In this document: positions 7,473 through 15,591 of the stretch, piece after piece | Layout of the letters: every line of letters starts with the position of its first letter | Numbering within the stretch: position 1 is the stretch's first letter | DNA from: Clostridia bacterium | Lineage (GTDB): Bacteria; Bacillota; Peptococcia; DRI-13; UBA5745 | DNA length: 64,000 bases | Assembly (NCBI GenBank): GCA_018434325.1 | Contig: JAHDPO010000002.1 | Coordinates: 1-64,000 of the forward strand | Direction of reading: 5' to 3' | The notes under the pieces: generated by a model | The model's database searches: none | Told to the model about the DNA's origin: nothing | What the model saw: the letters and a program-made list of their open reading frames with translations, nothing else | Program-made: the position numbers and the translations under genes

Positions 7473-8648
7473 ATGAAAATTACCAGTATCAAGCCTTATC
7501 TCTTTTTCCCCGGACAGGCCAAAAACCTCTGCCTCTGCCGGGTAGAAACGGACGAGGGCCTTTATGGCTGGGGTGAAGCTTATGTGGTTCAGGGCAAAGA
7601 AAAGGCTGTGGAAACCTACATCGAAGCCATGGCCCCTTATCTCATCGGACGCAGCCCTTTCGATATTAAGCACAGCGCAACGGCCATGTTTGACGATTTC
7701 GCCATCCGGCGCAGCAGCTGTGATTTCTATGCCGCCTGGAGCGCTATTGAAATTGCTATGTGGGACATTGCAGGCAAAGCCTGCGGTCAGCCGGTTTACA
7801 ACCTGCTGGGCGGTCGCTGCCGGGAAAGGATTCGGGTTTATGCCAACGGCTGGTGGGGCGGCGCCCAAAACATTGATGAATTAGTGGAGCGGGCACTGGC
7901 AGTAAAGGCCCAAGGCTTTACCGCTATGAAATGGGACCCTTTCAAAGGCTATTGGCGCACTTATATCACGAAGCAAGAGGAAGACTTTGCGGTAAATTCC
8001 GTTAAAGCTATCCGGGAAGCCGTAGGCCCGGATGTAGACCTTCTTGTGGAAGTGCATCGCCGCTTGTCACCCTGGCATGCCATCCATTTCAGTCAGCGCA
8101 TCGAAGAATTCAATCCCTTCTGGATCGAAGAGCCCTGTCTGGCCGACAACATCGATCTGGTGGTTGAAGCGAAAAAAGGTATTAAAGCCCCCCTCGTTAC
8201 CGGTGAAACCCTTTACAGCAAATATGACTTTATTCCCGTATTTGAGAAAAGGGCTGCCGACATCATCAATCCCGATATCTGTGTAAGCAGCATTCAGGGT
8301 ATGATGGAAATTGCCGCTATGGCTGATCCCTATAACATTGTTGTCAGTCCCCATAATTTCAACAGCAACCTCGTGGGCTTAGCGGCAATGGTGCATATGT
8401 CCGCAGCTATACCCAACTTCCTTATCGGCGAAATGTTCCTCACCGTAGATGAGGGATCGACAGCCATCGCTTCCGAGCGGCTGACGATCAAGGACGGCTT
8501 CATTGACTTGCCGACCAAGCCAGGCTTAGGCATAGACGTGGATATGGATGCATTGGCCAAATACCCCTACAAGTATTTTGAGCGCAAGTTCCCCTTCAAG
8601 GGAGCTGCCATGTACAGCGATGAGTTCCCCAGAAAGGCAGACTATTAA
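7473..8648 (+). CDS. Mandelate racemase/muconate-lactonizing (enolase superfamily) sugar-acid dehydratase-like protein
   Basis: A 391-residue protein with the enolase-superfamily capping domain (1-120) and TIM barrel. Predicted Mg ligands are Glu193, Glu219 and Glu245, each 26 apart as in galactonate dehydratase. His195 and a His near 294 (SPHNF) are the probable catalytic residues, as in the D-galactonate dehydratase group. The first metal ligand is Glu rather than the usual Asp. Such enzymes convert an aldonic or aldaric acid to its 2-keto-3-deoxy form. The gene lies between an RraA-like gene and a TAXI receptor, and its product would be a substrate for the aldolases of the locus (inference). 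Ribosome binding site AGAGGGAG precedes the start. Confidence 0.85.
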   Translation: MKITSIKPYLFFPGQAKNLCLCRVETDEGLYGWGEAYVVQGKEKAVETYIEAMAPYLIGRSPFDIKHSATAMFDDFAIRRSSCDFYAAWSAIEIAMWDIAGKACGQPVYNLLGGRCRERIRVYANGWWGGAQNIDELVERALAVKAQGFTAMKWDPFKGYWRTYITKQEEDFAVNSVKAIREAVGPDVDLLVEVHRRLSPWHAIHFSQRIEEFNPFWIEEPCLADNIDLVVEAKKGIKAPLVTGETLYSKYDFIPVFEKRAADIINPDICVSSIQGMMEIAAMADPYNIVVSPHNFNSNLVGLAAMVHMSAAIPNFLIGEMFLTVDEGSTAIASERLTIKDGFIDLPTKPGLGIDVDMDALAKYPYKYFERKFPFKGAAMYSDEFPRKADY

Positions 8649-8666
8649 ATTATGGAGGGATATATC

Positions 8667-9737
8667 ATGAAGAAAAATCTAATGGCCATGTTTCTGATCT
8701 TGGTATTTGTGCTTTCCTTATCCGCCTGCGGCGGCAACGGTTCATCAGCTCCCACGGCCGCTCCCACCCAGCCTGCTGCGCCTTCCGAGCCTGCGGCTTC
8801 CCAAGGTGATCCCGTATTCAATAACATCAAGATCTCAGCCGGTTCCGGCACCGCCGGCGGCGGCCAGTACGTTTATGTCGGCGGCCTCACCAACATCATC
8901 AACACCAACCTGCCGGGTGTAGAGGTTATTCTGGAGGCCACTAAGGGTTCCGGCGAAAACCTGGTTCTTCTTCAAAGCGGCGACATGGATATCGCCTCTA
9001 TCGAATCCTCCATCGCCTATAATGCCTACATTGGCGAAAATCTGGCCGATGGTGAAGAAGCTTTCCCCGAGGTACGCAGCCTGTTTGCCTCTTTGCCCAC
9101 CCACTTTATTATTACTACACTGGATAAGAGCGCCGGCAATGTGGAGGATTTTGCAGGTAAAATAGTGGCCTTCGGCCCTTATACCGGTTCGACAGACATT
9201 TCCAGCCGGGCTGTATTTGGTCCTAAAGGTTTAAATCTGATTGAATCCTTTCAAGTCACCAACGCCGGCTGGGGCGACTGCTTCACTTCCATGGGCGACG
9301 GCCAGGTTTACGCTGTTACCGGCGGTTCCATCCATCCCGCCAGCGCTATTACGGAGCTGGAAGCCACGAAAGACGTTAACTTTGTGCGCTTCACCGAGGA
9401 TCAAATAAATACGTTGACCACCAACTTCCCCTATTACAAAAGAGTAAGCCTGCCTGCCGGCCTCTACAAAGGCTTGACCGAGGATTATGAGACCATCGGC
9501 GCCTGGCAAGCCATGTATGCCAATAGCTCAATGGACGAGGATCTGGCCTATATGATTACAAAAACCGTTTTTGAGCATATTGACGTACTCCAAAGCACCC
9601 ATAGCGGCGGCTATACCACCACCTTGGAAAATATCGGCGAGCAGCCCGTACCTTTACACATGGGCGCCTACCGCTATTATCAGGAAATGGGCATCGAAGT
9701 ACCCGCTGAGCTTCTCCCCCCCGAGCTCAGCAAGTAA
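8667..9737 (+). CDS. TAXI-family TRAP solute receptor lipoprotein, copy 2
   Basis: A 356-residue lipoprotein receptor: signal peptide with lipobox LSAC (Cys21), a Pro/Ala-rich linker to about 55, then the TAXI domain (SGTAGGGQYVYVGG, LEATKGSGENLVLLQSGDMD). The ATG at 8667 has GGAGGGA 6 bases upstream; an upstream in-frame ATG at 8652 lacks one. It is 18 bp after the dehydratase gene. Unlike locus 1, the receptor gene precedes its permease (10014), and a hairpin plus a ~172-bp structured repeat lies between the two. The two receptors of the window are paralogues and probably bind related acids. Confidence 0.92.
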   Translation: MKKNLMAMFLILVFVLSLSACGGNGSSAPTAAPTQPAAPSEPAASQGDPVFNNIKISAGSGTAGGGQYVYVGGLTNIINTNLPGVEVILEATKGSGENLVLLQSGDMDIASIESSIAYNAYIGENLADGEEAFPEVRSLFASLPTHFIITTLDKSAGNVEDFAGKIVAFGPYTGSTDISSRAVFGPKGLNLIESFQVTNAGWGDCFTSMGDGQVYAVTGGSIHPASAITELEATKDVNFVRFTEDQINTLTTNFPYYKRVSLPAGLYKGLTEDYETIGAWQAMYANSSMDEDLAYMITKTVFEHIDVLQSTHSGGYTTTLENIGEQPVPLHMGAYRYYQEMGIEVPAELLPPELSK

Positions 9738-9762
9738 ATCTGCTTTTACTCATTCCCTCTCA

Positions 9763-9791
9763 GGGGCTGGATACCAAGAGTATCCGGCCCC
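9763..9791 (+). terminator. Hairpin after the TAXI receptor gene, possible partial terminator
   Basis: GGGGCTGGATAC pairs with GTATCCGGCCCC around a 5-base loop, 25 bp after the receptor stop. Only a weak T stretch follows, so read-through into the permease gene is likely. Confidence 0.55.
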
Positions 9792-9813
9792 CCTTATGAC
9801 ACAGGAACGCAAA

Positions 9814-9985
9814 CTAATCCTCATCTGCAATTAAAAACTTCGTTTTTTATTGCCGCCCAAAATGCGGCAGTGGGCAAAGCCCACGCAGATGAGTATATAT
9901 GCCATTCTGCCTGCGCCTTTGGCGCAGCGGCAACCAAGAATTGCCGGATTAAAATATTCCATATTTTAATCGCAGAATAGTATAA
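9814..9985 (+). repeat. Structured terminal-inverted-repeat element, family 1, copy C
   Basis: About 172 bp, matching copies A (28566-28740) and B (28918-29090) on the other strand. Read with transcription it is a chain of hairpins: CAATTAAAAAC/GTTTTTTATTG, TGCCGC/GCGGCA, GTGGGC-AAA-GCCCAC, GCGCC-TTT-GGCGC, GGCAA/TTGCC and GATTAAAATA/TATTTTAATC. The ends form imperfect inverted repeats related to TACTATTCTGC. It lies between the TAXI receptor gene and its fused permease. No coding potential is seen. Confidence 0.8.
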
Positions 9986-10013
9986 GTACCGCAAATGAGG
10001 AGGTACAATTCAA

Positions 10014-12026
10014 TTGGACGAAAATAAAAATGCAATTGATAAAAAAGAATTGGCAGATTTGCTGGATAGCTACGAAGAAAGCGCTAAGGTAATAGACGAG
10101 GACAAAGATGAAGAGGGCTCTTCCATCCGCGTTTTCAAAAATCGGTATATTAAAAACGGCTTAACTGCCTTTTGCGTGGCCCTGGTGCTTTATCACGTCT
10201 ATGCCTTGCTATTTAAGCTGACAACGCCGCTGGTGCTTTACTCCATGCATTGGGGCATGGGCCTTTTTCTGGTGTTTCTCTATTACCCCATCTCCAAAAA
10301 GGCAAAAAGCAAGACAGGCGATACCCTGCCTTTTTATGATGCTGTTTTAGCCGCTTTGGTTATTGTTGTTGTCGGCTATATGCTGCTTGATCCGGACGGG
10401 CTGATGTACCGTCTATCCTTGAATCGCACCAACAATATAGACCTGGCTTTTGGCACTATCGCCATGCTGCTTTCCTTGGAAGCGGCCCGCCGCACCATCG
10501 GACTGGGGCTGCCGATTGTAGCGATTGTTTTTCTGGCCTATGCCTTCTGGGGCAATCATCTGCCTTCCCTGATCGCCAGCAAGGGTTATTCTTATAAACG
10601 GGTGATCAGCTTTATCTTCAGTGTGGAAGGTATTTTTGGCGCTCCTACTAAAATGAGCGCACAGTACGTGTTTCTTTTGATCATCTTTGGCGCTTTTTTA
10701 GGCGTCAGCGGCGCCGGCGAGTTCTTTATGAAGGTTGCTATGAAAGCTGCCGGCGGCAGCCGGGGCGGCCCAGCCAAAGTGGCGGTAATTGCCAGCGGCT
10801 TGTTTGGCAGTATTTCCGGCAGTGCTGTAGCCAATGTGGTAGGCACCGGGGTATTCACTATTCCTTTGATGAAAAAAACCGGCTACCGGCCCCATTTTGC
10901 CGGTGCGGTGGAAGCAGTGGCCTCCACCGGCGGACAGATTATGCCGCCGGTCATGGGCAGCGGCGCCTTCATTATGGCAGAACTTCTCGGCATGAAATAT
11001 TCCACCATTGCTATCTGTGCGCTGATTCCGGCTCTGCTCTACTATTTAAGCGTCCTGATCATGGTGGATCTGGAGGCTGCCCGCACCGGGCTGCGGGGCG
11101 TAGATACCAGCGCCCTGGAAAAAGTCCGCACACAGCTGAAGCGGGGCTGGAACCTGCTGCTGCCGCTGCTGGTTTTGATTGTCTTCCTGGTCTTTTTCCA
11201 GTCTACAGTCAGCCGCTCCGCCGTCTATGCGATTCTGGCAGCCATCGTCGGCTGCGCCATCAAGAAAGAATCCCGCATGAGCTGCGGCCAGGTTATTGCC
11301 GCTATTGAGCTGGGCGTAGTTCGCTCTATCTCCGTGATTGCAGCGGTGGCCTGTGCCGGTGTCGCTATCGGCGCCATCATGCTTTCCGGCGTAGGTGCAA
11401 AATTTACTTATGTGGTAGTGCAGCTGGCTCATGGCAATCTCTTGCTGACCCTGATTCTTTCCGGCCTGGCGGCTACGGTGTTGGGCATGGGCTTGCCTAC
11501 GGTTGCGGCATATATCATTTCCGCTTCCCTGCTGGCGCCTTCCATTATCCAACTGGGGATTCTGCCCTTTGCCGCCCATATGTTTCTGCTGTACTATTCC
11601 ATTCTGTCTCAGATCACCCCTCCTGTGGCTCTGGCGGCTTATGCAGCCGGCAACCTGGCTAATGCCGATCCCAATAAGGTCGGTTTTACGGCCATGCGCT
11701 TAGGTACCATTGCCTTCATTCTCCCCTTCTTCTTTGTATACGGCAATGCCCTGTTATTGATTGGCACCCCTGCTGAAGTTATCCAGGCAACAATAACTGC
11801 GCTGATCGGTACCTTCTGCTTAGCTATTGGCCTGCAGGGCTGGTTCTTCGGCCAGGCAGTGAATTGGGGATTACGTCTGGTTATCCTGGCGGCGGCCCTG
11901 CTCTGTATTATACCCGGCGGCATGACCGATCTCATCGGCATTGTGCTGATCGTCATATTCTTCTTGCTGCATAAAGGCACCCGGCAATGGGCTGCCGGCA
12001 ATTTTAAAAAAAGCCAAAGTATCTAA
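10014..12026 (+). CDS. TRAP transporter fused permease (DctQM-type, TAXI system), copy 2
   Basis: A 670-residue fused TRAP permease, paralogous to 2169-4163 throughout (GGPAKVAVIASGLFGSISGS; STGGQIMPPVMGSGAF; GMGLPTVAAYIISAS; ITPPVALAAYAAG). It should import the ligand of the receptor at 8667-9737. The start is TTG at 10014, supported by GAGGAGG 10 bases upstream; no in-frame ATG or GTG fits as well. A TTG start, together with the preceding hairpins, would lower permease synthesis relative to the receptor, which suits a receptor-excess transporter (inference). It is followed after 32 bp by dehydrogenase copy 2. Confidence 0.92.
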   Translation: MDENKNAIDKKELADLLDSYEESAKVIDEDKDEEGSSIRVFKNRYIKNGLTAFCVALVLYHVYALLFKLTTPLVLYSMHWGMGLFLVFLYYPISKKAKSKTGDTLPFYDAVLAALVIVVVGYMLLDPDGLMYRLSLNRTNNIDLAFGTIAMLLSLEAARRTIGLGLPIVAIVFLAYAFWGNHLPSLIASKGYSYKRVISFIFSVEGIFGAPTKMSAQYVFLLIIFGAFLGVSGAGEFFMKVAMKAAGGSRGGPAKVAVIASGLFGSISGSAVANVVGTGVFTIPLMKKTGYRPHFAGAVEAVASTGGQIMPPVMGSGAFIMAELLGMKYSTIAICALIPALLYYLSVLIMVDLEAARTGLRGVDTSALEKVRTQLKRGWNLLLPLLVLIVFLVFFQSTVSRSAVYAILAAIVGCAIKKESRMSCGQVIAAIELGVVRSISVIAAVACAGVAIGAIMLSGVGAKFTYVVVQLAHGNLLLTLILSGLAATVLGMGLPTVAAYIISASLLAPSIIQLGILPFAAHMFLLYYSILSQITPPVALAAYAAGNLANADPNKVGFTAMRLGTIAFILPFFFVYGNALLLIGTPAEVIQATITALIGTFCLAIGLQGWFFGQAVNWGLRLVILAAALLCIIPGGMTDLIGIVLIVIFFLLHKGTRQWAAGNFKKSQSI

Positions 12027-12058
12027 GTAAAATCAGTCAACGGAAGGAAGGACAAAAC

Positions 12059-12931
12059 ATGATTATTGCATTTATCGGATTAGGCGAGGTGGGCTCCACC
12101 TATGCTTCGGGTCTGGCCAAAAACGGCGCAACGGTGAAAGGCTACGATCTCAAGTTTCACAGCGACGGCCTGGATCAGTTTTCACCCTGCAAAGAAGCCG
12201 GCGTGAAGCTGGTGGATTCCCCCAAAGCCCTTATCGAAGGCTCCGACATCATTATCGCAGTGACCTCCTGCACCCAGGCTATGGAAACCGCTGAAATGTA
12301 CAAACCCTTTCTGACCAAAAATCAGCGGTATGTAGAGCTTAATTCCACGGTACCCCAATTGGTCAACGAAGTTGAGAAATTCCTGGGCGACTGCTGCACC
12401 TTCGTGGACGGCTCCACCTTATGTTCCCCCAGCCAGTTTGGCGTGGCCACTCCCATCACTATGGCCGGCCCTGCCGGCGAAGAAACCGCCAAAGATCTCA
12501 ATTCTTACGGTATGAACATTCGCTATCTGGGCAATAAAAACGGTCAGGCTTCCGCTTTCAAGGTCATCCGCAGCATTTTCACCAAGGGCCTGGAGTCCGT
12601 TCTGATTGAGAGTATGACGGCAGCCCGCTTCTATGGCGTGGAGGATGATATTTTTGCCTCTATCGTCTCCTTCCTGGCCGACGAGCCTACCGATGAAACC
12701 CTGGCCTTAATGGTGCGGACCAACGTGCTCCATGCCAAGCGCCGGGGCGACGAGATCTGCGAGATCAACGAAATGCTCAAAAATGAAGGCCTGGATCATA
12801 AGATGTCGGAAGCGGCTACCCAAAAATTATATTGGTTGGGCGAGATGGGCTTGAAAAATCAGTTTGGCGGCAAAAAAGCCGACACCATGTATGACGCCCT
12901 GGACGCTATGTTAAAAAAACAAGGCAAGTAG
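12059..12931 (+). CDS. NAD(P)-dependent beta-hydroxyacid dehydrogenase-like protein, copy 2
   Basis: A 290-residue paralogue of the protein at 1266-2132, sharing the Rossmann motif IGLGEVGS, the VDG(A/S) stretch and the GQASAFKVIRSIF segment with the probable catalytic lysine. More than half the residues appear identical by eye. AAGGAAGGA precedes the ATG. It sits between TRAP permease 2 and RraA-like copy 2, so each transporter module has its own dehydrogenase. The two may differ in substrate or stereochemistry; sequence alone does not say. Confidence 0.82.
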   Translation: MIIAFIGLGEVGSTYASGLAKNGATVKGYDLKFHSDGLDQFSPCKEAGVKLVDSPKALIEGSDIIIAVTSCTQAMETAEMYKPFLTKNQRYVELNSTVPQLVNEVEKFLGDCCTFVDGSTLCSPSQFGVATPITMAGPAGEETAKDLNSYGMNIRYLGNKNGQASAFKVIRSIFTKGLESVLIESMTAARFYGVEDDIFASIVSFLADEPTDETLALMVRTNVLHAKRRGDEICEINEMLKNEGLDHKMSEAATQKLYWLGEMGLKNQFGGKKADTMYDALDAMLKKQGK

Positions 12932-12972
12932 TTTTAAGAGATCCTGAGGAATCCTAAGGGAGGCATACTAAA

Positions 12973-13677
12973 ATGAAAACCACGGCAGGCTTTCGTATTT
13001 ACACCAAACTGAATCGGGCGGAGCCGTCATTAGTGGAGCTGTTCCGGGATTTGGCGGTTTGCGATATTGATGATGTGATGCAAAAGGTGGCCGCCGTCCA
13101 TTCGGCAATCAAGCCCATGAACCAGGTTAAGCTCCTCGGCACAGCGGTGACGGTTAAAGCGCCCCTGGGCGATAATCTGATGTTTCATCAGGCCATCGAT
13201 ATGGCTCAAGCCGGCGACGTCATCGTGGTAGACGGCAACGGCTGTACGGAACGGGCAATCTGCGGCGAAAACATGATGCAGATTGCCCGCCAAAAAGGCG
13301 TAAAAGGCTTTCTCATCGACGGTTCCATTCGAGATTCTGAAGCAGCAAGCGGCCTTGAAGATTTTGCCGTATTTGCCCGGGGCGCCATGGCCAATGCCTC
13401 TTACAAGGGACTGGGCCCCGGTGAGATCAATGTTCCCGTCAGCATCGGCGGCATCGTCGTTTATCCTGGCGACATCATTGTGGGCGACAGGGACGGCGTA
13501 GTGGCTATCCGGCCCAAGGATGCTAAAGCCATTGCCGAAGCAGCCAAGAATTTGCGGGACACTCAGGCTGCTAATCTGGAGCTGATTCTCAAAGGGCAAT
13601 CCGACCGCAGCTGGGTGATGAAAGCTCTGGAAGCCAAGGGCTGCGCCTTTATCGAAAAAACATGGGATGAAGATTAG
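12973..13677 (+). CDS. RraA-like / HMG-CHA aldolase family protein, copy 2
   Basis: A 234-residue RraA-fold protein. GFLIDGSIRD carries the Arg-Asp pair of the aldolase active site, and PGDIIVGDRDGVVAI is the conserved C-terminal block. As with copy 1, the expected chemistry is retro-aldol cleavage or decarboxylation of a 2-oxo acid in the cytosol with a divalent metal. It is clearly diverged from copy 1 (6765-7445), so the two probably act on different intermediates. A good ribosome binding site (AAGGGAGG) lies upstream. It is co-directional with the dehydrogenase before it (41 bp) and the Dabb gene after it (11 bp). Confidence 0.82.
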   Translation: MKTTAGFRIYTKLNRAEPSLVELFRDLAVCDIDDVMQKVAAVHSAIKPMNQVKLLGTAVTVKAPLGDNLMFHQAIDMAQAGDVIVVDGNGCTERAICGENMMQIARQKGVKGFLIDGSIRDSEAASGLEDFAVFARGAMANASYKGLGPGEINVPVSIGGIVVYPGDIIVGDRDGVVAIRPKDAKAIAEAAKNLRDTQAANLELILKGQSDRSWVMKALEAKGCAFIEKTWDED

Positions 13678-13688
13678 GAGGGGTTATC

Positions 13689-13994
13689 ATGATTAAGCAC
13701 CTTGTATTTTGGAAATTGCATGATTTTGCCGAAGGTAATACTAAGGAAAAGAATATCGAATATCTTTTTGCGGAGATGGCTGAGATTAAGAAGGAGTTTC
13801 CTCTGCTCCGGAATTTTTCCTGCCACAAATCTATCCGCACCGGCGCTCATTTCTGGGATCTGGTGCTGGATATGGAATTCGACAGTCTGGACGACCTGGA
13901 GAAGTACCAGGTTTATCCCCGTCACAAAATCTTGCATGAATTCGCTGTAAAGGTGCGGACGGATCGGGCAGTTGTTGACTACGTGATCGACTGA
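13689..13994 (+). CDS. Dabb-domain (stress-responsive A/B barrel) protein
   Basis: A 101-residue protein with the dimeric alpha/beta-barrel pattern: it opens MIKHLVFWKL and has a central HKSIRTGAHFWDLVLDMEF and the helix DDLEKYQVYPRHKIL. Small Dabb proteins often accompany catabolic enzymes, and some act as cyclases or decarboxylases, but many have no known activity. It has a strong ribosome binding site (AGGAGGGG), and its TGA overlaps the ATG of the AEC carrier, so it belongs to the operon. No specific function can be assigned. Confidence 0.8.
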   Translation: MIKHLVFWKLHDFAEGNTKEKNIEYLFAEMAEIKKEFPLLRNFSCHKSIRTGAHFWDLVLDMEFDSLDDLEKYQVYPRHKILHEFAVKVRTDRAVVDYVID

Positions 13995-14938
13995 TGTCAG
14001 ACCTGCAATTCAGTATAAACGCCACTATGCCGGTAGTCATTTTAATTTTGACCGGCTATATTCTGGGGCGGATCAACGTAATGGAGCCGGCTTTTACCGC
14101 CGCTCTGAACAAATTTGCCTACAACATAACAATGCCTTTCTTAATGTATTCCAACATGTCCACGGTAAAGATCAGCGATTTGTGGAACATAAATTATATC
14201 CTGTTATGCGCGGGGGCAACTCTTCTTACTTTTTTGATTGCAGCTTTAGTATCCATTCCCCTGCTTAAAAACAATAAGCTGCTGCGAGGAGAATTTATCC
14301 AGGGTTCCTACCGGGGAAGTGCTATTTTACTAGCCTTTGCCTTTGTGCAAAACATTTATGGCACGGTGACCGTAACCTCCCTGATGATACTGGCAACCGT
14401 TCCTCTTTACAACTTGCTGGCGGTCCTCGTATTATCCCTGGCCGATGGACAAAAAATCAATCGGGAAGCCTGGAAAGAAATACTAATCAATCTATTGAAA
14501 AACCCGATTATCATCGGCATCGCTGTCGGCATGCTTGGCTCAGCCTTACAACCCCCCCTCCCTTTTGCAGTCAAGGAGTCAATAAAGACCATAGGTTCCT
14601 TATTAACTCCTTTGGCTCTGCTTTGTCTGGGGGCCTCCTTTGAAGGGCGCAGGGCCAGAGGCTATCTCATTCTTACGGCCGTAGGCAGCTTGCTCAAGCT
14701 GGCAGTCTTTCCGGCTCTTCTACTGCCCATCGCTATCCACGCAGGGCTTTATGGCGAGGAAATGGCCGCTTTTTTGATCATGGCTGCTTCTCCTACTACG
14801 GTTTCCTGCTATGTGATGGCTCGCAATACCGGCCATGAAGGCATTTTATCCTCAAGCATGATTCTCATCTCCACTATTGCCAGCAGTATTACTTTAACTT
14901 TTTGGGTCTATCTGCTGCGAACCCTTGGCCGTATTTAA
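13994..14938 (+). CDS. AEC (auxin efflux carrier) family transporter
   Basis: A 314-residue integral membrane protein with about ten hydrophobic segments and AEC-family features: NKFAYNITMPFLMY in the N-terminal half and TPLALLCLGASFEGRR before the second half. AEC proteins move organic acids such as malate or malonate by a secondary mechanism. The start overlaps the Dabb stop codon. As the last gene of the catabolic operon it could export a by-product or be a third uptake route (inference). A paralogue lies at 25470-26408. Confidence 0.85.
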   Translation: MSDLQFSINATMPVVILILTGYILGRINVMEPAFTAALNKFAYNITMPFLMYSNMSTVKISDLWNINYILLCAGATLLTFLIAALVSIPLLKNNKLLRGEFIQGSYRGSAILLAFAFVQNIYGTVTVTSLMILATVPLYNLLAVLVLSLADGQKINREAWKEILINLLKNPIIIGIAVGMLGSALQPPLPFAVKESIKTIGSLLTPLALLCLGASFEGRRARGYLILTAVGSLLKLAVFPALLLPIAIHAGLYGEEMAAFLIMAASPTTVSCYVMARNTGHEGILSSSMILISTIASSITLTFWVYLLRTLGRI

Positions 14939-14943
14939 CAAAA

Positions 14944-14990
14944 AACAGCCGTATTAGATTGGTATTTGAAACCAACTTAATACGGCTGTT
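14944..14990 (+). terminator. Terminator of the catabolic operon
   Basis: AACAGCCGTATTA (14944-14956) pairs perfectly with TAATACGGCTGTT (14978-14990), and ATTCTAT follows. It closes the plus-strand operon; the convergent ArsR gene ends 51 bp further on, and the symmetric stem may serve both directions. Confidence 0.8.
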
Positions 14991-15040
14991 ATTCTATATC
15001 GGCTATTGTAAGTTATCGAAAAGCCTTTTCCTCAGTTCAC

Positions 15041-15349
15041 TTAATCCCACTTGGATTTCCGGAATTCTTTACCGGAATAATACTTTCTCAACACATGAAT
15101 GATCTCCTCTACCCGATGATCCTTAATCGAGTAAATCACATTCAATCCAACCTTCTCATAATCCAGGATATCATTGGCGCGCAAAATCGCCAGATGCTGG
15201 GAAAGAGCGGACTGGGAGACTCCCTGGATCTGAGAAAAAAGTGAGCCCACTGTGGTGGGGCCTTTCATTAATTCTGACAAAATCTGCAATCGATATTCGT
15301 TTGCCAGGACTTTTAGCAGGTCGGCAATTTGGCGGGCATTGTTTTCCAT
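15041..15349 (-). CDS. ArsR/SmtB-family transcriptional regulator
   Basis: A 102-residue winged-helix protein: LLKVLANEYRLQILSELM, then the recognition helix GVSQSALSQHLAILRAND and the wing IYSIKD. It has no cysteine at all, so it is not a thiol-type metal sensor; it may sense through other residues or a small molecule. It stands alone, facing the catabolic operon, with GGGGACAT before the ATG. The upstream 240 bp hold AT-rich inverted repeats (TTGCGC...GTGCAA at 15365-15389; ATTAAATAT...ATATTAAT at about 15390-15419) that could be its operator. Its target is unknown. Confidence 0.85.
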   Translation of the reverse strand: MENNARQIADLLKVLANEYRLQILSELMKGPTTVGSLFSQIQGVSQSALSQHLAILRANDILDYEKVGLNVIYSIKDHRVEEIIHVLRKYYSGKEFRKSKWD

Positions 15350-15591
15350 ATGTCCCCTTTTTTTGCGCTTGTTAAAAAAAGTGCAAGATTAAATATTTTT
15401 TATACTTATATATTAATCATAGCGGCTTTTTCTGATTTGTCAATACAGCTGTTTACTTTGTAGACTAAAAAACTCAATATATCCGGCCCTTTTAATTTTA
15501 TAACACATGTTATGCATTACGCAAGCTCCAATGTCTCAAAACGCCCTTAAAATGTGATGAAAGTACAGATACGAATACTATCCGTACTTTT
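15350..15591. other. Intergenic region between ArsR gene and histidine kinase gene
   Basis: AT-rich, no convincing gene. It holds the inverted repeats noted for the ArsR gene, the palindrome ATAACA-CA-TGTTAT (15500-15513), and a stem AAAGTACAGATA/TATCCGTACTTT (15560-15590) at the end of the kinase gene that may weakly terminate it. Confidence 0.5.
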
